Positions 37,101 to 52,100 of a stretch of 64,000 nt of DNA are shown piece after piece. Source of the DNA: Siphonodentalium dalli (taxonomy: Eukaryota; Mollusca; Scaphopoda; Gadilida; Siphonodentaliidae). The number at the start of each line of letters is the position of its first letter. Position 1 is the first letter of the stretch. The stretch lies in the NCBI GenBank assembly GCA_032622095.1, contig CP136068.1, forward strand, positions 138,639,989 to 138,703,988, in the 5' to 3' direction. A program made the position numbers and the translations under genes. The notes beneath the pieces were generated by a model. That model ran no database searches, was not told the DNA's origin, and saw nothing but the letters and a program-made list of their open reading frames with translations.

Positions 37101-40100
37101 ACCAGACATTTTGGTCTTTTGCTTCTTACAATGCGCTCTGCCATATCTAATCGACAGTGATTCAATACATATTTGTTTCAAACTCACCCAGTCTATCCTT
37201 TGGTATGGGCCTGTCCACCATAGCATGGCAGGGCATGATAAAATTTAGTGTACAATCCCTGTCAACTGTGGTTATAATGTTATGGTGTTGGTATGTTCTA
37301 CTGCATTGGCCATGGTGTTGGTGGGCTAACGACATGATGTGCAGAGTATCGATATTTATTTTCCTAAATGTTTGCGAAACCAACAGCAAAGCTAGTCCAG
37401 TATGGCTCCCCAGCACCATAACGTTATCGTATAACCAGTTACTCCGGATTAGTGCACTGTCTGTATGTACACACCCTGTATGAACCTTGCTCACTTTAGT
37501 ATCGTATGTCATCCACTTGTGGTCCATTTCTGTACAATGATGTGTTGCTGTGGCGAATCTTTGGAGTGTGAACCCCCTAAACGCACAACACTCAGTGTGC
37601 ACACTGATACTATAATTACCGGATGTTCACACATATCTTCGCATTGTGCCTGATTATTGTTTATATATGGTGAGCATTGTACAGAGAACATGTTTTAAAT
37701 CAAGCGACTATTGTGGTGATGCTGGAATTATTTTTATCTGAAGTATAGTGATGTAAGATGAAGTATAGTGATGTAAAGATGAAGTATAGTGATGTAGAGA
37801 TATTGTTAAGATATATGAAAATATGTCATGGAGTGTGTAGATTACTATATATGTGTTTGTTATATGTTATATTGTTAGTTCTTTTCCGATAACAATGTCA
37901 GTCATTCGGTGAGATTTGTGGACTTTTACATGTACAACTTGAAATATGTTTGTATCGCTGTGTCTTTTGGAAAATCTTAGAAATATTGTTTATGTACAAT
38001 ACTTTGTATTGATGTTATATTTTTGTTGATAGAATATTCCAATTCCAGCGTACACTGATACTCGTGTTTTGTAAGGTATTCACATATTGCTGTATACCTT
38101 ATATCAAAAATACACATATGGTAAACCTATGTATGGGTTCATAGCCATATAATATCGAAGCAGGGAAAGATTTTTCGATTAATGTGGCACAGAGGAGTTC
38201 CAGACACCCCATCTCAGATGGTATCTATTTATATTTCGGACAGGTTTAAGACCGCATTGCACTGAGGAAAGCGCGCGTTGTTCGAGAAACACGCATGAAA
38301 CCTTGTATACACATATATATATATAAATGAACAGATGGTATGGTTATCATGAGGTTCCAGGAATGTAGGAGTGCTTTGATCTTGCCTGCCCTGGCGTGGG
38401 AGATGATATGGAGTACCCTGTACCGTAGATACAGATGGGCATGTATAGTGAGAATTTGGCCAGGTGTGGAATGCACGCAGCAGCTGTTCTTTTCGGTGGC
38501 TAGAGTTTCACACCGATCATAATCCGAATGTAAACAAAATGTAATACATGGTCATCATCGGTGCTCTCCATGATCATCTTTTATGGACACAAACAAATTT
38601 CACGGTGGATTGACTGCATGACCTAAGCTATGATGCGCACGGCACAGCTAAGAGAACATGAAATAGCTACATGTGCAGACAATTTTGAGATGTGTATTTA
38701 AAAAGCCGTGTTACTGTGTATTTAAAAAACCGTATTACACTTTAAAGCTACTTGGCAGTTTGCTCTTCAAAATACACCTTATGATATTAGCTTTTGAAAT
38801 TTTCCGATATCGAAATAGGTCGACAAATATATGAACTACTTTCTACGTTCATTATATTTCCCAGAAAGACGCATTGAATTATAAAAAAAATACAACTTCG
38901 AACACGATGTTTGGGTCCCAAACAAAAACAAAACAGCCATTTGCGCGGCATGGAACAGAAAAGAGCGTTCAATTTTAGTCTATTCCTAATATGGTATAAA
39001 TCAAATTTATTTCACTTGTGTACGAAACATTGAAAACAGCTAGAAAATGGCTGTGACCATGACAAGTATTTTTTTCAAAGCATATAAATACGGTACATAT
39101 ATGTCAATATTTCGTGCAGTTGACAACATATCCTTTACCTCCTTAATTCCAAATTATGTTGACAAAATTTGGAAGCTCGAATGAGCCATGTCCGTTTTAA
39201 TAATTGTGAGTCCCAATGTTTCCGTATATATGTATATACCGTGTACGTTTTAATAATTGTGAGCCCGAATGTTTCCGTATATATGTATAATTGTATATAT
39301 CATGTACGTTTATTGCCGATAACGCACAATGTAGCGTTATATTATATCAGTAGCACCGGGTGCCGGGCAAGGGCGAAGGTCATAAATAAAAGGAAATTTG
39401 ATGATTCACTATGCACTAGAATATATAATATACTAAACCATTTATTTGTAGGATATAATTAGTTACTATATGTGGCAGATTCTCGACGCTCCCATAAACT
39501 TTGGTGTTACACCTCTCAAACATAAATACACAATACCACGATATATTACTTCTCGAAATAAACTAAATAGTCTGCTCTGTGATTTATAGAGTTTGGCTTC
39601 ATCTGATGCTTATTTTGATAATATTTCATTCTATTATTTAATAAATATATGGAACGCATTATGTAGCACAGTCATGAACAAGGGATATGTCCGTTTAACC
39701 AATGGTGATGACAAGGGGATATGTCCGTTTAACCAATGGTGATGACAAGGGGGTATGTCCGTTTAACCAATGATGATGCAAGGGGGATTTTTCCGTGTTA
39801 TTTGACGACCCTGCATTTGGTATTTCTGATGATGGTATACGGGTATATTGTACATCTGAATAAACTAAATACCCCACATGCTGAACCTCAGTGGATGGCC
39901 GCAATGCCAATTAATTAGGACTACATTGTAGAGATAGGACTCCATACCCGTTGATCCCATGTGAATATCTCAGGATTGGTATAGGCGTATCTGTAGCCTA
40001 TAGGGCAACGCTGCTTCTGATGCCAAGCGAGTGTTGCAGGGGGGCTCGAATAAAGATATGATTCGTCGGTGTGTTTTTGTAGACGTAGTGAGTACATCAG

Positions 40101-43100
40101 GAAAATACAAACCGAATTTAATAGCCATGGGTGGTCATAAAACTAAGCGACTGATATACGGGAAAAATTTCGAGATAAACGTATAATCTATAAATACATT
40201 TCTGCAGAACGTCTGATTTGTGGTAGACGTTCTTTATATACATACGGTAACATCTTTATAAAGAACGTTTTATGCTAAGAATAGCCCGAGTTTGTCTGGA
40301 GGCCACCCCAGCTGGAATTCTGACCTCGTGAATTCGTGAATTGTTAGAAACAAACTTTAGCACGTGCGGCCAATGATTTCTCCTTATCTACACACCTTTA
40401 TCCAATTTATTCACTGAGTCATTTAAATCTAACAGCTGTCTGGCACAAGCCATATCAATTAGGGTGGACTATTTGCCATCCCGCAGGAATTTATCGGCAA
40501 TGAAAATATTTCTTTTTGAATAAGGACTGTTCTATGATGTAGTGAGCCGCGTAAATGTGCAAGCCTGCAAATAGCGTGTCTGTCATTTGCAGAATGAGGT
40601 CCCCAGAGGGTGAATTTAGTGATGCTATCCCTCACAGCGGGCTAGCATCACCAAATTCACCCTCTGGAGACCTCATTCTGATTAGGCCTCATCTTCTGGG
40701 AAGTATCTATAGTATCAAATTAACATTGTTTTTAGTTACATTTCCCTTCTAGGAAGTTTCTATATCCCCTAATTTGCAGAAGATAAAATTCATAATTGAG
40801 GTGCCCAATGGGTGAACATCACCAACTTTAACTGGGGAACGTCAATCTGATCCTAGGTCTGCCATAGAAGTTGAGAGCCTTAGCAGAATGAGGTCCCCAG
40901 AGGGTGAATTTAGTGATGCTAGCCTGCTATGCGGGATAGCGTCACTAAATTCACCCTCTGGGGACCTCATTCTGCAAATGACAGACACACTATTTGCAGG
41001 CTTGTATATGTGCATCTTGAACATAAGCCACATTGTTAGCTGACGATAATACGGCGTTCGGAAAGCGCGTTACCATTGGTTACATTTTCCAAGTATCTTC
41101 AAACAACGAAGAACCGTCAATTCGATGCTACAATTAGTACAATTGTAACATTCCAGAGAAAATTACTTCGCTATGATTGAACAATTAAATGCTCACACAT
41201 GCCACTAACTTTATGAACGCAAACATATTTAAAATTGAAAACAAGATTGTCCAAGTTCTGTTTAGTCCAGGGGCGGCGGGGCCGGGGGGCACAGGGGGCA
41301 CGTGCCCCCTCCCACTTTTTCCCCCAAGTATGGGTACATAATCTTTCAATACTAAATACATTGGAGAAAATAATTTTTGATTCCCAAGACAAATGTGTTT
41401 AATCTTATCAGTCATGCCACTATGGCTATGGCTAGCAAGATAGATAGTTAATCCTTGGTCAATATTGGCACTGTGTCTGGGTAATTGCCCTCTGGGAATT
41501 TTACTACAGACTTTGAGTTCTTTGTAGAACTCAGGTCTTCTGTGAGTACCATCATAGCCATGTCTTGGACCCAGCAACTTGTCTAATTAAAATCACATTC
41601 ATCATACCAATCAAAGGTTTAAATTTTAGTGTCCTCAATAAAACTGCAAACCTGGGGCTTGGCAGGTATACAATTTCATGCCAAGGAGGTCAAACTCCTG
41701 ATATGGGATCACTTGCTATATACAATATCAGTTGATGCTGAGTATTCATTGGAATAACTCGACTACGATTTTTTATCAACTCAGCTAATTCGTTATTACC
41801 GACAAATAAGAAGAGTTAGAATAATTATGTTCTACACGAAGTTTGCTATGTACATGCAAGTGTCTGTGTACATATATATTATAGTATTTTTTAATATTCA
41901 AAGTTACTTGTGAATTTTGTGATTATTGTTTCTTCGATATCAACGTGTGTCGTATGTGGAGTGAATTGGATCATATGTATATAGTATAGTGTATACTAAA
42001 TTTATCATAACATATATGACAAAGGATGTCGGTTTTAGAAGTTGTGTCAACGTCATAGGTCATCTTTCACACATTGGCTGCAAAAATAAGTGAGTAGCAG
42101 AGTAGCATCATTTAAACTCTTTCTTCTTTTCTACTTTCATAAAGGTAGACACGAATAACATTTTACTAAACAATCTTTGCGCTGGCGCACATTGGAACAG
42201 TTTTCAATTCATACATGTAGTATTTTTTTTTTTAAATGTGCCCCCCCCCCACTTTTTTGTAGCTTCCGCCGCCCCTGGTTTAGTCAGAAATTAGGTTATC
42301 TTCATGGATTCATCACTGTCTGAGAAGCGTCACGTTCGTAGTTTTTATGAGCATGTTACATGTAAAGTAATTGAAATTATCGTTGTTTGAACATGTTTGT
42401 ATTTTCATATGAAAAATATTCACGATTTCAATGAAGGGATTTTATTTTTTTTATATTGTTGGAGGAACTGCGAAGGTTCAAGCTGCTTATCTAGGACTCG
42501 TATAACTTCATCTATTAAAATTTGAGTTTTGAAGCAGCCTCCTGTTGTGCATAATGTGTCGTAATAATGTGTCTCGTAAACACGGCGACTGAATCATTTT
42601 CCAACATGTATGCAAATACAGCCTGTTCTAATGAAAATGACCTAACATTGAACTTATTTCAATAGAGGATATGAAATGAGTGTTTCTCTCATATGATATT
42701 TATGAAACGATTCTAAGAATTTTCTCGAGCCTCCGGCGAGAGAAAACTGAAAATTCGTGACGAGTTTCATAAATATCATATGAGAGAAACACGAATTACA
42801 TATTCTATTTATCATATGACACTTATAAATTGATTATGATGTCCAAAACGCACACAAATCACTAAATAGCTATATGACATCGGCAGCAAAAGGTTAATGT
42901 GACGTCACTTCATTGCACCGGAAGCCCAATTACACCTGGTGAACTAGCAGCAATAATATGCACGCGCAGATATAGTATTCTGTTCTCAGTGTGTGACATT
43001 ATATCGTATGTTTATTAGATAAATACGAATTACATATTCTATTTATCGTATAACAATGTCCAAAACTATATATTTCAAGATTATAATTGCGAGAATTTCG

Positions 43101-46100
43101 GCATCGCGTTGATTGACGCGCACGAATTTGACCTGCATTTAGTTAGAGATGCGGCTCGGCTCAGGCTGCCATTCAGTCAATCAGAACACACTCTTTGGCA
43201 ACAAACCAATCAAATTATCGGAATGTGATATGAACTAGTAGTTCATATGAAATTGATTGATGACATACTTTCCAACGTAAATAATTATTGAGTCATATGA
43301 TAAACACAAATATGCCATATCGGTATTATTTGAATTTGAATTAAGCTTCATACGAACCTAAAACACGATTTTAAAACAGTCCAATATTGGAATATCTCCA
43401 CAGAAATAAGCCGATATTTGCATTATTTAAACTACCTTTTATCATCGATACTATTTACAAGATTCACGCTCTTTATAATGTGATTTCACTGCGGCCCGCG
43501 CCATTCAATGCAATAATGGGTATAATTCACTGTGGGTTTATTTCAGAATCAAATCAATCCAACATGAACCTATACGAGGGTATCACCCCCCCCCCCTTCG
43601 GTACGCGGGATTCATGGTGTTTTGAAGCCGTAAACGGGATTCATATATACCCCGGAATTAACTGGTATTCGGGTTCAAGCAAAACATCTTGGACGCAGGT
43701 TTTGATTGCGCAAAATAATATTTTGTGCTAGTTATCTGTGTGAATGAGTGGGTAGAGTAGCTTCTTGGGCATATTCGACCACCATGCCATCATACAGTAT
43801 CATTAATCGTATCATAACGGCCTCATAACGCCCATAATACTCAACTTCAATATCATGTCAGGTATAATGGATCATAATGTGTCTATGTAACTTCTGCTTG
43901 TATCTCTCTGATATTAAAACAGTCAATGTGTATGTCATTTATCGCATAAATTTTTCTTAACATGTAATCAGGATTCACCCCCAAAAATTAACTGGTATTC
44001 ATGATTCAGGGGGAGGGGGTGATACCCTCCTATATATGTGGATATTTAGGTTCAATATGAACCTATATATGTGGATATTTAGGTTCAATATGAACCTATT
44101 TGTATTGCTCGAGGATATGTCGGCAAATGACTTGGGTGGGATGAAGCTAGAGGGGAGCGATAGGAAAATAATTTCAGAACTATTGGCGTGTTTTGTTAAA
44201 ACTTTTAATTTATCCTGATTTATCAACGAAAGTTCATGAATTAGTTGTAAATTTTACCCACCGATTCTTATCACAATTACCCTAGCTATATTTTTACCAT
44301 ACACATACCATAATTTTATGATCACCTTCCTTTGACACTACTGTACTTATTATCCCGATACACGCGCGGATAAACCTCACAACATATAAATCGCATACAC
44401 GATGCAAGCTGCGAACAGTGCCGAGACGGCGAAAGGCAATCATATCTACCCACCTTGTGCTATTCGTAGATTCTGACTCAGACGATAGAATCACCACCAT
44501 AGGTATCGCGTACAGGTCTCCTAATTATCGTCAGTAGTCGAGTTATGCCTCCTCTTGCACATACTTGGAGCACGATCTTAGCATTCCACTCTTCTTCTCA
44601 TATAGTCTATAAATATAGGTTCGCGGTAGGCTATTGGCTATTGTAAAATCGAAGCCGCTTTTATTTAGGGTACGTGCATACACTGGCAAGTTTTCGCGGC
44701 ATTTTTGCAGGCGTTTGCTCATAGAAAACCCTATGGTGCCAGAATGTGAATGACAACATACATAAAATTATTATTTTACCAAAACGTACGGGATGGGGAG
44801 TAAAAGTTCGGTAGTTCCACATGTACTAACACATTTCCTTAAAATACATGTATGATGGTGGAACTACATATATATCATTTACTTCTCGTATTTAGCTGTG
44901 GTACAGATGCATTTCATATACCGAATGTAACGCATATAAGTCCATAAGAAATGATCTCTACTCACAGTTAGAATTATATAAGCCGGGATTTTTACATTGG
45001 AAAGAAACTGACAAATTTATATTTATTATGAGTAACAATGACCCGAATGTCTGTTCGTTAATATGCCGTAAGATTAACTTATGTTTTAAACAAAGATCAA
45101 TGTTATCAGCCATGAATACATAAAGGCTCACACCCGCGAAATTATCACCCGATCTGCTACCAAGGGTGTCATATCATAACATATTGTTGTATCTATCTTG
45201 TGTATATGTATTATTGTGTTCTCTTATTTCATGTTTCAATGTCATTATGTACATGTATTTCTGCAACCTGTCCACATTTGGATGTCTATATTGCAATAAA
45301 GTTATATTATCTATACATTTCATTTTCATATGCATGTTTCTGTTCATATTCTGGCAGCAAATGGTTTTCTATGAGAAATTCCTGCAAAACATACGGCACA
45401 AACTTGCGAGTGTATGAATGTACACTTATTGCATATTCTGCCGGTTCTTAAAGGTACTCAATCCGATCGGACGGTCCCCGTGCCATCAAGATACAACAAC
45501 AACAACAGCAATTCTTCAAAATACGCTTTAGTTATCAATCAAATTAATTCGTGTTATATTGAGTATAAAAGGAGGTCCATAAAATGTCCGGATTTAGTGT
45601 ACAGTCCACCTTTAATTTTCAGCTATACGGGAAACTTGGGATTTGCGTCAAGATAAGAACAATAATTTTATGCGACTGCTTTTGTGGATGTGCATTAACC
45701 CTTTGAGTGCCAGGTCGATTTTTGTATCAACCCATATACCCTGTGCCAATGCATTCTCTTATATATGCGAGTCGACCATAGGTCGCCTCGCATATATAAG
45801 AGAATGCATTGGCCTAACATTTTTTTTTTTTTTTTTTTTTTTTTTATTACAATTTTAATAATTTTTATATTCTTTAACAGACTTATTTTGTAGGTTTAGG
45901 GCCGATGAGATCGGCCCCTGGCACTCAAAGGGTTAAAGACATATTATGTACATGTTCGGGTGTGTGAAACTGATGAGTTAGTGTTCAGGCGCTATGCCAA
46001 CTGGAGGAATTTAACATTCCACTAAGATCGCCGAAAATCTGAAGCAAATCTACCGTACCGCTCCATAGAAAAAAATCGTCTGAATTACGCTCAATTGTAA

Positions 46101-49100
46101 ATATTTACTAATCGATTCGGGACGCAACTATATATCGGCGATAAAGTAACGAAAACGATTTCCCCATCGAGAGTCCCTGAATATAATTTATATATAATAA
46201 TGGCGGTGTGTGTTGTCAGTTTGGATTTAAGATTTGTAAAAATAACTACTTTGAACAAGATTATTCTCCATTTCTATTGGATCACCCTACCGGTGTGTTT
46301 AACATAACTTTAACTTATTTTCATTTTCATTTCAGCAAGCAGCCAAATATGATGGCGGATCCGAGCTCGAGGTCAAAACCTGGATTGCACAGTTGGTCGG
46401 AGTTGACATTGGAACAGGCGCATATGAAGTCGAAAGAAATCTCAGAAACGGACAAGTGCTAGTCAAGTGAGTATAGCCGACTAAGGATACGTTCAAACGC
46501 TGGCATATTGCGTGGCAATTTTACAGGCAGTTCGTCGTATATAGTAATATGGTCTGCTTCTATGATATGAACGACAAACTATATTTATAAGATACTTATT
46601 TCCCACCGTTTACTACCCACGCAGTGAGAACTATTCATGACAGGAGCTGCGCTGGTGAAGCACTAAATACCATGTGTCACGCATTCTCTAATATATGCAA
46701 GTCTCCCATAGGGAGCATCGCATATATAAGAGAATGCACTGGCTTACAAGGACAATATAAACATTGTTAGGCCATTGTTTTCTCTTGTATATGCGAGGCT
46801 TAGGGTACGTTCATACACTGGCAAGTTTGCACGGTATGATTTGCAGGCATTTTGTCGTAGAAAACGATATGGTGCCAGAATATGAACGGAAACAAGCACA
46901 TGAAGTGCATCTGTACTACAGCTAACTACGTGCAAAGTAAAATCTCTGTAGTTCCACTAGTAACGTTGCTACTGGAATTTGCCTATAAATATCATGCAAT
47001 TATCTCGCAAGAATAAATCATACAGGTATTTGAAGGCAAATTCCAGTAGCACTGTTACAAGTGGAACTAGATACATGTTACTTCTCTTGTCTTTCGCTTT
47101 GGTAAAGATGCATGTTATGCACACGTTTCCGTTCATATTCTGGCATCATGTGGTTTTCTGTGGCGAAACGCCCGCAAAAACATACCGTGCAAACTTGCCA
47201 GCGTATGAACGTACCCTTACTATATGAGACTCGTATTCATAAGAGAATGCATTGGTACAGGAGTTTTCGCAAAATATCAAAAAGCTCCAGTCACATGGAA
47301 TCGTTAAGTTATTATACAACTGATATTTGCCCGAAATTAGCCTTCAATACCTTGCAAGAATCAAACCTGCAATAACTCGTTGCATTTCTTCACTCTAATT
47401 AATGCGCGACAAAAACATTCCAAAATTAATCACTCAATCGTCAGCATGTTCTCGAAAAAATAAGCACAATGCTAATTTCATAATCAAATAAGTCTACTTT
47501 TAACCTATGTGAATATTTTTGCCCCGCCATATCAAATCCAGTCGTAAGTCGGGATTTTTTTACCCTGTGCCAATGCATTCTCTTATATATGCGAGTCGAC
47601 CATAGGTCGCCTCGCATATATAAGAGAATGCATTGGCCTAACAATTTTTTATCATTGTTTTTAAATAAATGTTTCTTACAATTTTTAGGACATAAAATAA
47701 AAAAAACATCCATTACCCTGCAGGGAGCACCACACATATATAGAAGCATATAGAAGAGTGTCGTCTGCTCATGTTTGTCTGGGGCTCTGTATGGGTGAAA
47801 TTATAAAATTGTTAAAGAATACAAGAAAAAATTATTAAAATTGTAAAAAATTGTTAGGCCAATGCATTCTCTTATATATGCGAGGCGACCTATGGTCGAC
47901 TCGCATATATAAGAGAATGCATTGGCACAGGGTAAAACAAAATCCCGACTTACGACTGGATTTGATATGGCGGGTCACATTTATGCCCAATATGAACCTA
48001 TTTCCATGCACGCGGATATGTTGAAATAGTGTTATGTAGCCACTGCATGCAGTAGTGAAAATATGCCAGCGTTGTGCACAGTTTTATATAAGTAGCGTGT
48101 TATACATGATCCCCAAAATGTATATGTTCCATTTTGATGACCAAATATCTGGAACCCACTCTCCAACATCGAGGTTTCTGAATACAGGGCCGTTGCAAGG
48201 ATGCCCAACTTCAATTTTCCGATAGCACTCAACTCAGTCAAACTAGTTTTAAATTCTCACACTGGTGAATTCCATTTGTTTCTCCTTATTAGAATTTTCC
48301 TAGTGGTGGGAAAAGTTTTCTAACTGTCGCAAAACTTCATAGAAATATTATAAGCCGTCTACGATCCCAAGTTCTTCTAGTCATAAAAACTCAGGAAACA
48401 CAAACCACATCCTGAAAGGCCCACCTAATTTTCCAATCACCAGATCACATTAATATACAACATATTCCAAATTATATACCATTTGAAACAGGAAGCTCAA
48501 CAACATTGTATTATTAACTTATCCGGTCGCATAAACTGTGAGCATGTTGTTTTTGTCAAGGTATATACAGCGGTATTCTTTAATTATCGATCTGGTCTGC
48601 ACTACCAGTTTATTATTCTCAATGGAGGGGGAATAACTCTATCTCTTAGTTTTGAATTATGATGCATTCGGTGATAAATAACGGGGGAAGATTGGGGGTG
48701 AATATGAGAATCACTTGGTGGACACTCCTAGGACATAGCTGTTCCGTATTCTGGTAAAATATATTTTTTTCGTTTCCTTATTCCAAATGGTATATAAATG
48801 GAATATGTTGTGTATAATGCGATCTGGGAATTCGAAAATTAAGTCGGCCTAAGGCCTTTAATTATAAACAGTTGTTAAAAAGCTTAAGGTGTATTCATCG
48901 TTCATGATCTCCAGTTACAACAACTTGCAGGGACGTGGGGCTAGAGGGCTCCGTTGGGGGTGTCCACCTTGGGGAAATTCCATTTACACCCCCCCTCCCC
49001 CGAATCAGAATCAGACCAAACACAAGTTTTGCATAATTCCATGTGCACATCCCTTGCACCTCAGTGCTCGGGCCTAATATCCTATATATTATTCATAGAC

Positions 49101-52100
49101 CATGGTTCTATATTCCCGGTATGACAACATTCAGATATTTTAACCTAAAAAATTGCAATAATCCTAACATCTAGTGGTCTAACGCCAGACAAATGCACAC
49201 GGCTATGGGCAAGAGACCAGGACACACCGTGACACCGGGCTGGCCATAGTTGTTCGGCCCGGTTTGAGAAAATTTTGAAAACTATACAAGAAAATCGTAA
49301 ACCCTGGCCTCATCTGACGCTTTCCTGGTGTTGGAAATTTCAAACCTCATACTCCTCCTCAATTTGAAAAATTCTCCAACTGATGATAATTTCAGTCCAC
49401 AAGTTTGACCGAATGTAGTAAAATATTGTTTTGTTAAACTAATTAGCAGTTTTGTATTGGCCACGGAGGAGGGACAACGAAAATTTTGAAATCTGAACAA
49501 AAAAATCACAAAATCCTAGCATCTAGTCTAGCCCCAAGCCTTCCTAGAGTTGGAAATATCAAACTTAGGTTTTAAATTTTTCAATTGATGACAATGTTGA
49601 CCAAATGTATGACAATATTGTTTTCTTAAATTAACTAGCAGTTTTTGACTGGCCAGGGGGGGGGGGACCAGGACACATGCTTTCCAATTGTTGGAATTTC
49701 CAACCTAAGGTTGGAAAATTTCCAACTGATCACCATTTCAGTCAAAATTTTTGACAAAAAATAGGAAAATATTGGTCCAAAAACAATTAATTCCCCCAAT
49801 AAATTGTTTGAAAATCAAACTACAAGAACATTTTCAACCTATTGTTGGTCTGAAATCTCCAACTAATGCTTTGGCAGGTATTAAATGTCAAACTGTGAAC
49901 ATTTTGTCCAAAGTTGGGGGGGGGGGGTGAGACACCTCCCCCCCCCCAACCCCCCTTGTCGCCACGTCTCTGACAACAAGATAAAATACGAAATTTAACA
50001 TTATTTTTGCTTTGTTTAACTTATTTTCAAAATTTAAAAACCAAATATTATCATTCAAACTACTGCTATAAAATACTAAATATAATCATTTGTATTGCAA
50101 AATTAACAAAATAATTTGTGTTGTCCCTCTAAAACATCAAAACGTGATTAATTAATATTGATATATTGGCTTCATATGCTCTGAAAATTCATATTCGTAG
50201 GTGGGATATGTTCAGATAATAAGTTCAACAAACGACATATATGGCCGTTTGTTGAACTTAACCCTTTACCCAACAGAAGGGCCCTGTGCCAATGCATTCT
50301 CTTATATATGCGAGTCGACCATAGGTCGCCTCGCATATATAAGAGAATGCATTGGCTTAACACATTAAAAATTATAAAATTGTTAAAGATTGTAAGAAAA
50401 AATGGTAAAAAGTGTTAAAAAAAGATTTTGTTTGGCCAATGCATTCTCTTATATATGCGAGGCGACCTATGGTCGACTCGCATATATAAGAGAATGCATT
50501 GGCACAGGGTATAACTGTAACTATCACAATGTGGTCAAGGAGCCGGTTCCAATGATATCCATATTTGTATGGTTCTATTGAGACAGACCGAAGATAGTTT
50601 AGGCTGTTGAAGCTTTATTTGGCCGGTTTTGGCCGGTTTGTTGGGTAAAGGGTTAAGGGAAAAATGAGTATTTATACGGGTTCAGTATGATCTTGGTTTA
50701 TGGGTTGGTTGAGGTGAAACAACATGAATGCAGTGATTCACCATTCTAAATCTTGATTGAATGTTTCAGATTGCTACAGGTTGTATACAATGGAACAGCA
50801 GAACTTCCACCAGCAGCTCAAAGCTACAGATCCAAACTGAAGTTTACCACAATGCAAGCTCCATTCAAACAGGTATGTGAACATATGTGAGATTTCGCTT
50901 GACTTGACCAGCCTGGAGTAACTACATACCCACATATTAAACAAGAAATGGTAACGCAACCAAGATCATATTATTACACATAAATATAAATTATAACTAC
51001 ACCTTTTACCGCATTCGGGGTAGCACTACAGGTTTTAATGCCACCCAAAAAAACAATTATCTATTTATAAAACGCCAATAGGACCACATATTTCTATAAT
51101 GTGTAGAACAGTATACACCGGTGGCGTTAATAACAACTACACCTTTTACCGCATTCGTGGTAGCACTACAGATTTTAAGGCGACCCAATCTATTTATAAA
51201 ACCTACATAGGACCACAGATTTCTATAATTTGGCCAACAGTATACACCGGTGGCGTTAATAATTGGTCTGATGACCTTTCGTAGGGTTTTCGTGCACAAC
51301 CACCGGATGCCACGTCAGTAGCTCCAACCAGTGCTAACTATTGGTAGTACGAAGATAAAGGAGTCAAATCGAAAGAAATAAACGTAGCGCGATATGAAGT
51401 ACATGTAATTCGGGGAAATACCATAGGCTTCCGAGAAATGAAAAGTTTGCGGGAATCAGGGGTGGCAAAAAGTGTTTTCCGGGCACGTATGCCGGGGTGG
51501 GTGGGTTGTCGATAGGACCAACCAACCTATTTGTCCTGCAAGTCTTTTTGACTGTTTTTGCAATGAGTTTGGCTTAAAACACATATATATGTCAATATTA
51601 ACATAAATGACAAATTTCATGATGATCAGACAAACAGTATATAGCCTGTATCCCATGCTAATGGATTGAATTTTGAAATCCAAGATGGCTGCTGGCAGCC
51701 ATGTTTTTTTTTTTAATGACTTCAAAATGACTTGTTCCTATTTACATGTCAATGTTAACACCCATGACTAATAGTATGCACAGAAATTCATATACAGCTA
51801 TTTACAGTGAATTTCCCCCCGCAAATCTCTGTTTTAGTGTTAAAAGGGGGGGGTGGGTGTCAAAAAATGGTCGGAAAAAACTACCGAAAACGTAAAAACA
51901 TTTGGACGCGGGGGTGGGTGGGGTCACAACAAGGGTCGAAAGTCAAAAATCAGCATACGTGCCTGCAAAATTGTTCAGACTCCCCCTGCGGGAATACTAT
52001 ATATATAATCGGTATCCGTACGAATCTCGGTGTATGTTTACAAAGAATGGAGAGTGACTATAGATTGTAATTAATTGACGCTACACCAGTTACACCGTAA

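Noticed and set aside
37157-37602. Overlapping frames of 108 and 146 codons on opposite strands
   Set aside because: No recognised motifs and no splice or start context. Mutually antisense open stretches are expected by chance here.
46208-46462. 84-codon frame MCCQFGFKIC... overlapping calponin exon 2
   Set aside because: It is in a different frame from the CH domain. The exon frame between the AG at 46335 and the GT at 46467 matches calponin and joins its neighbours in phase.
3710-50363. Recurrent short peptides containing CILLYMR and IYKRMHW in many places and on both strands
   Set aside because: All come from the palindromic hairpin module, which reads the same on both strands. They are repeat translations, not a gene family.
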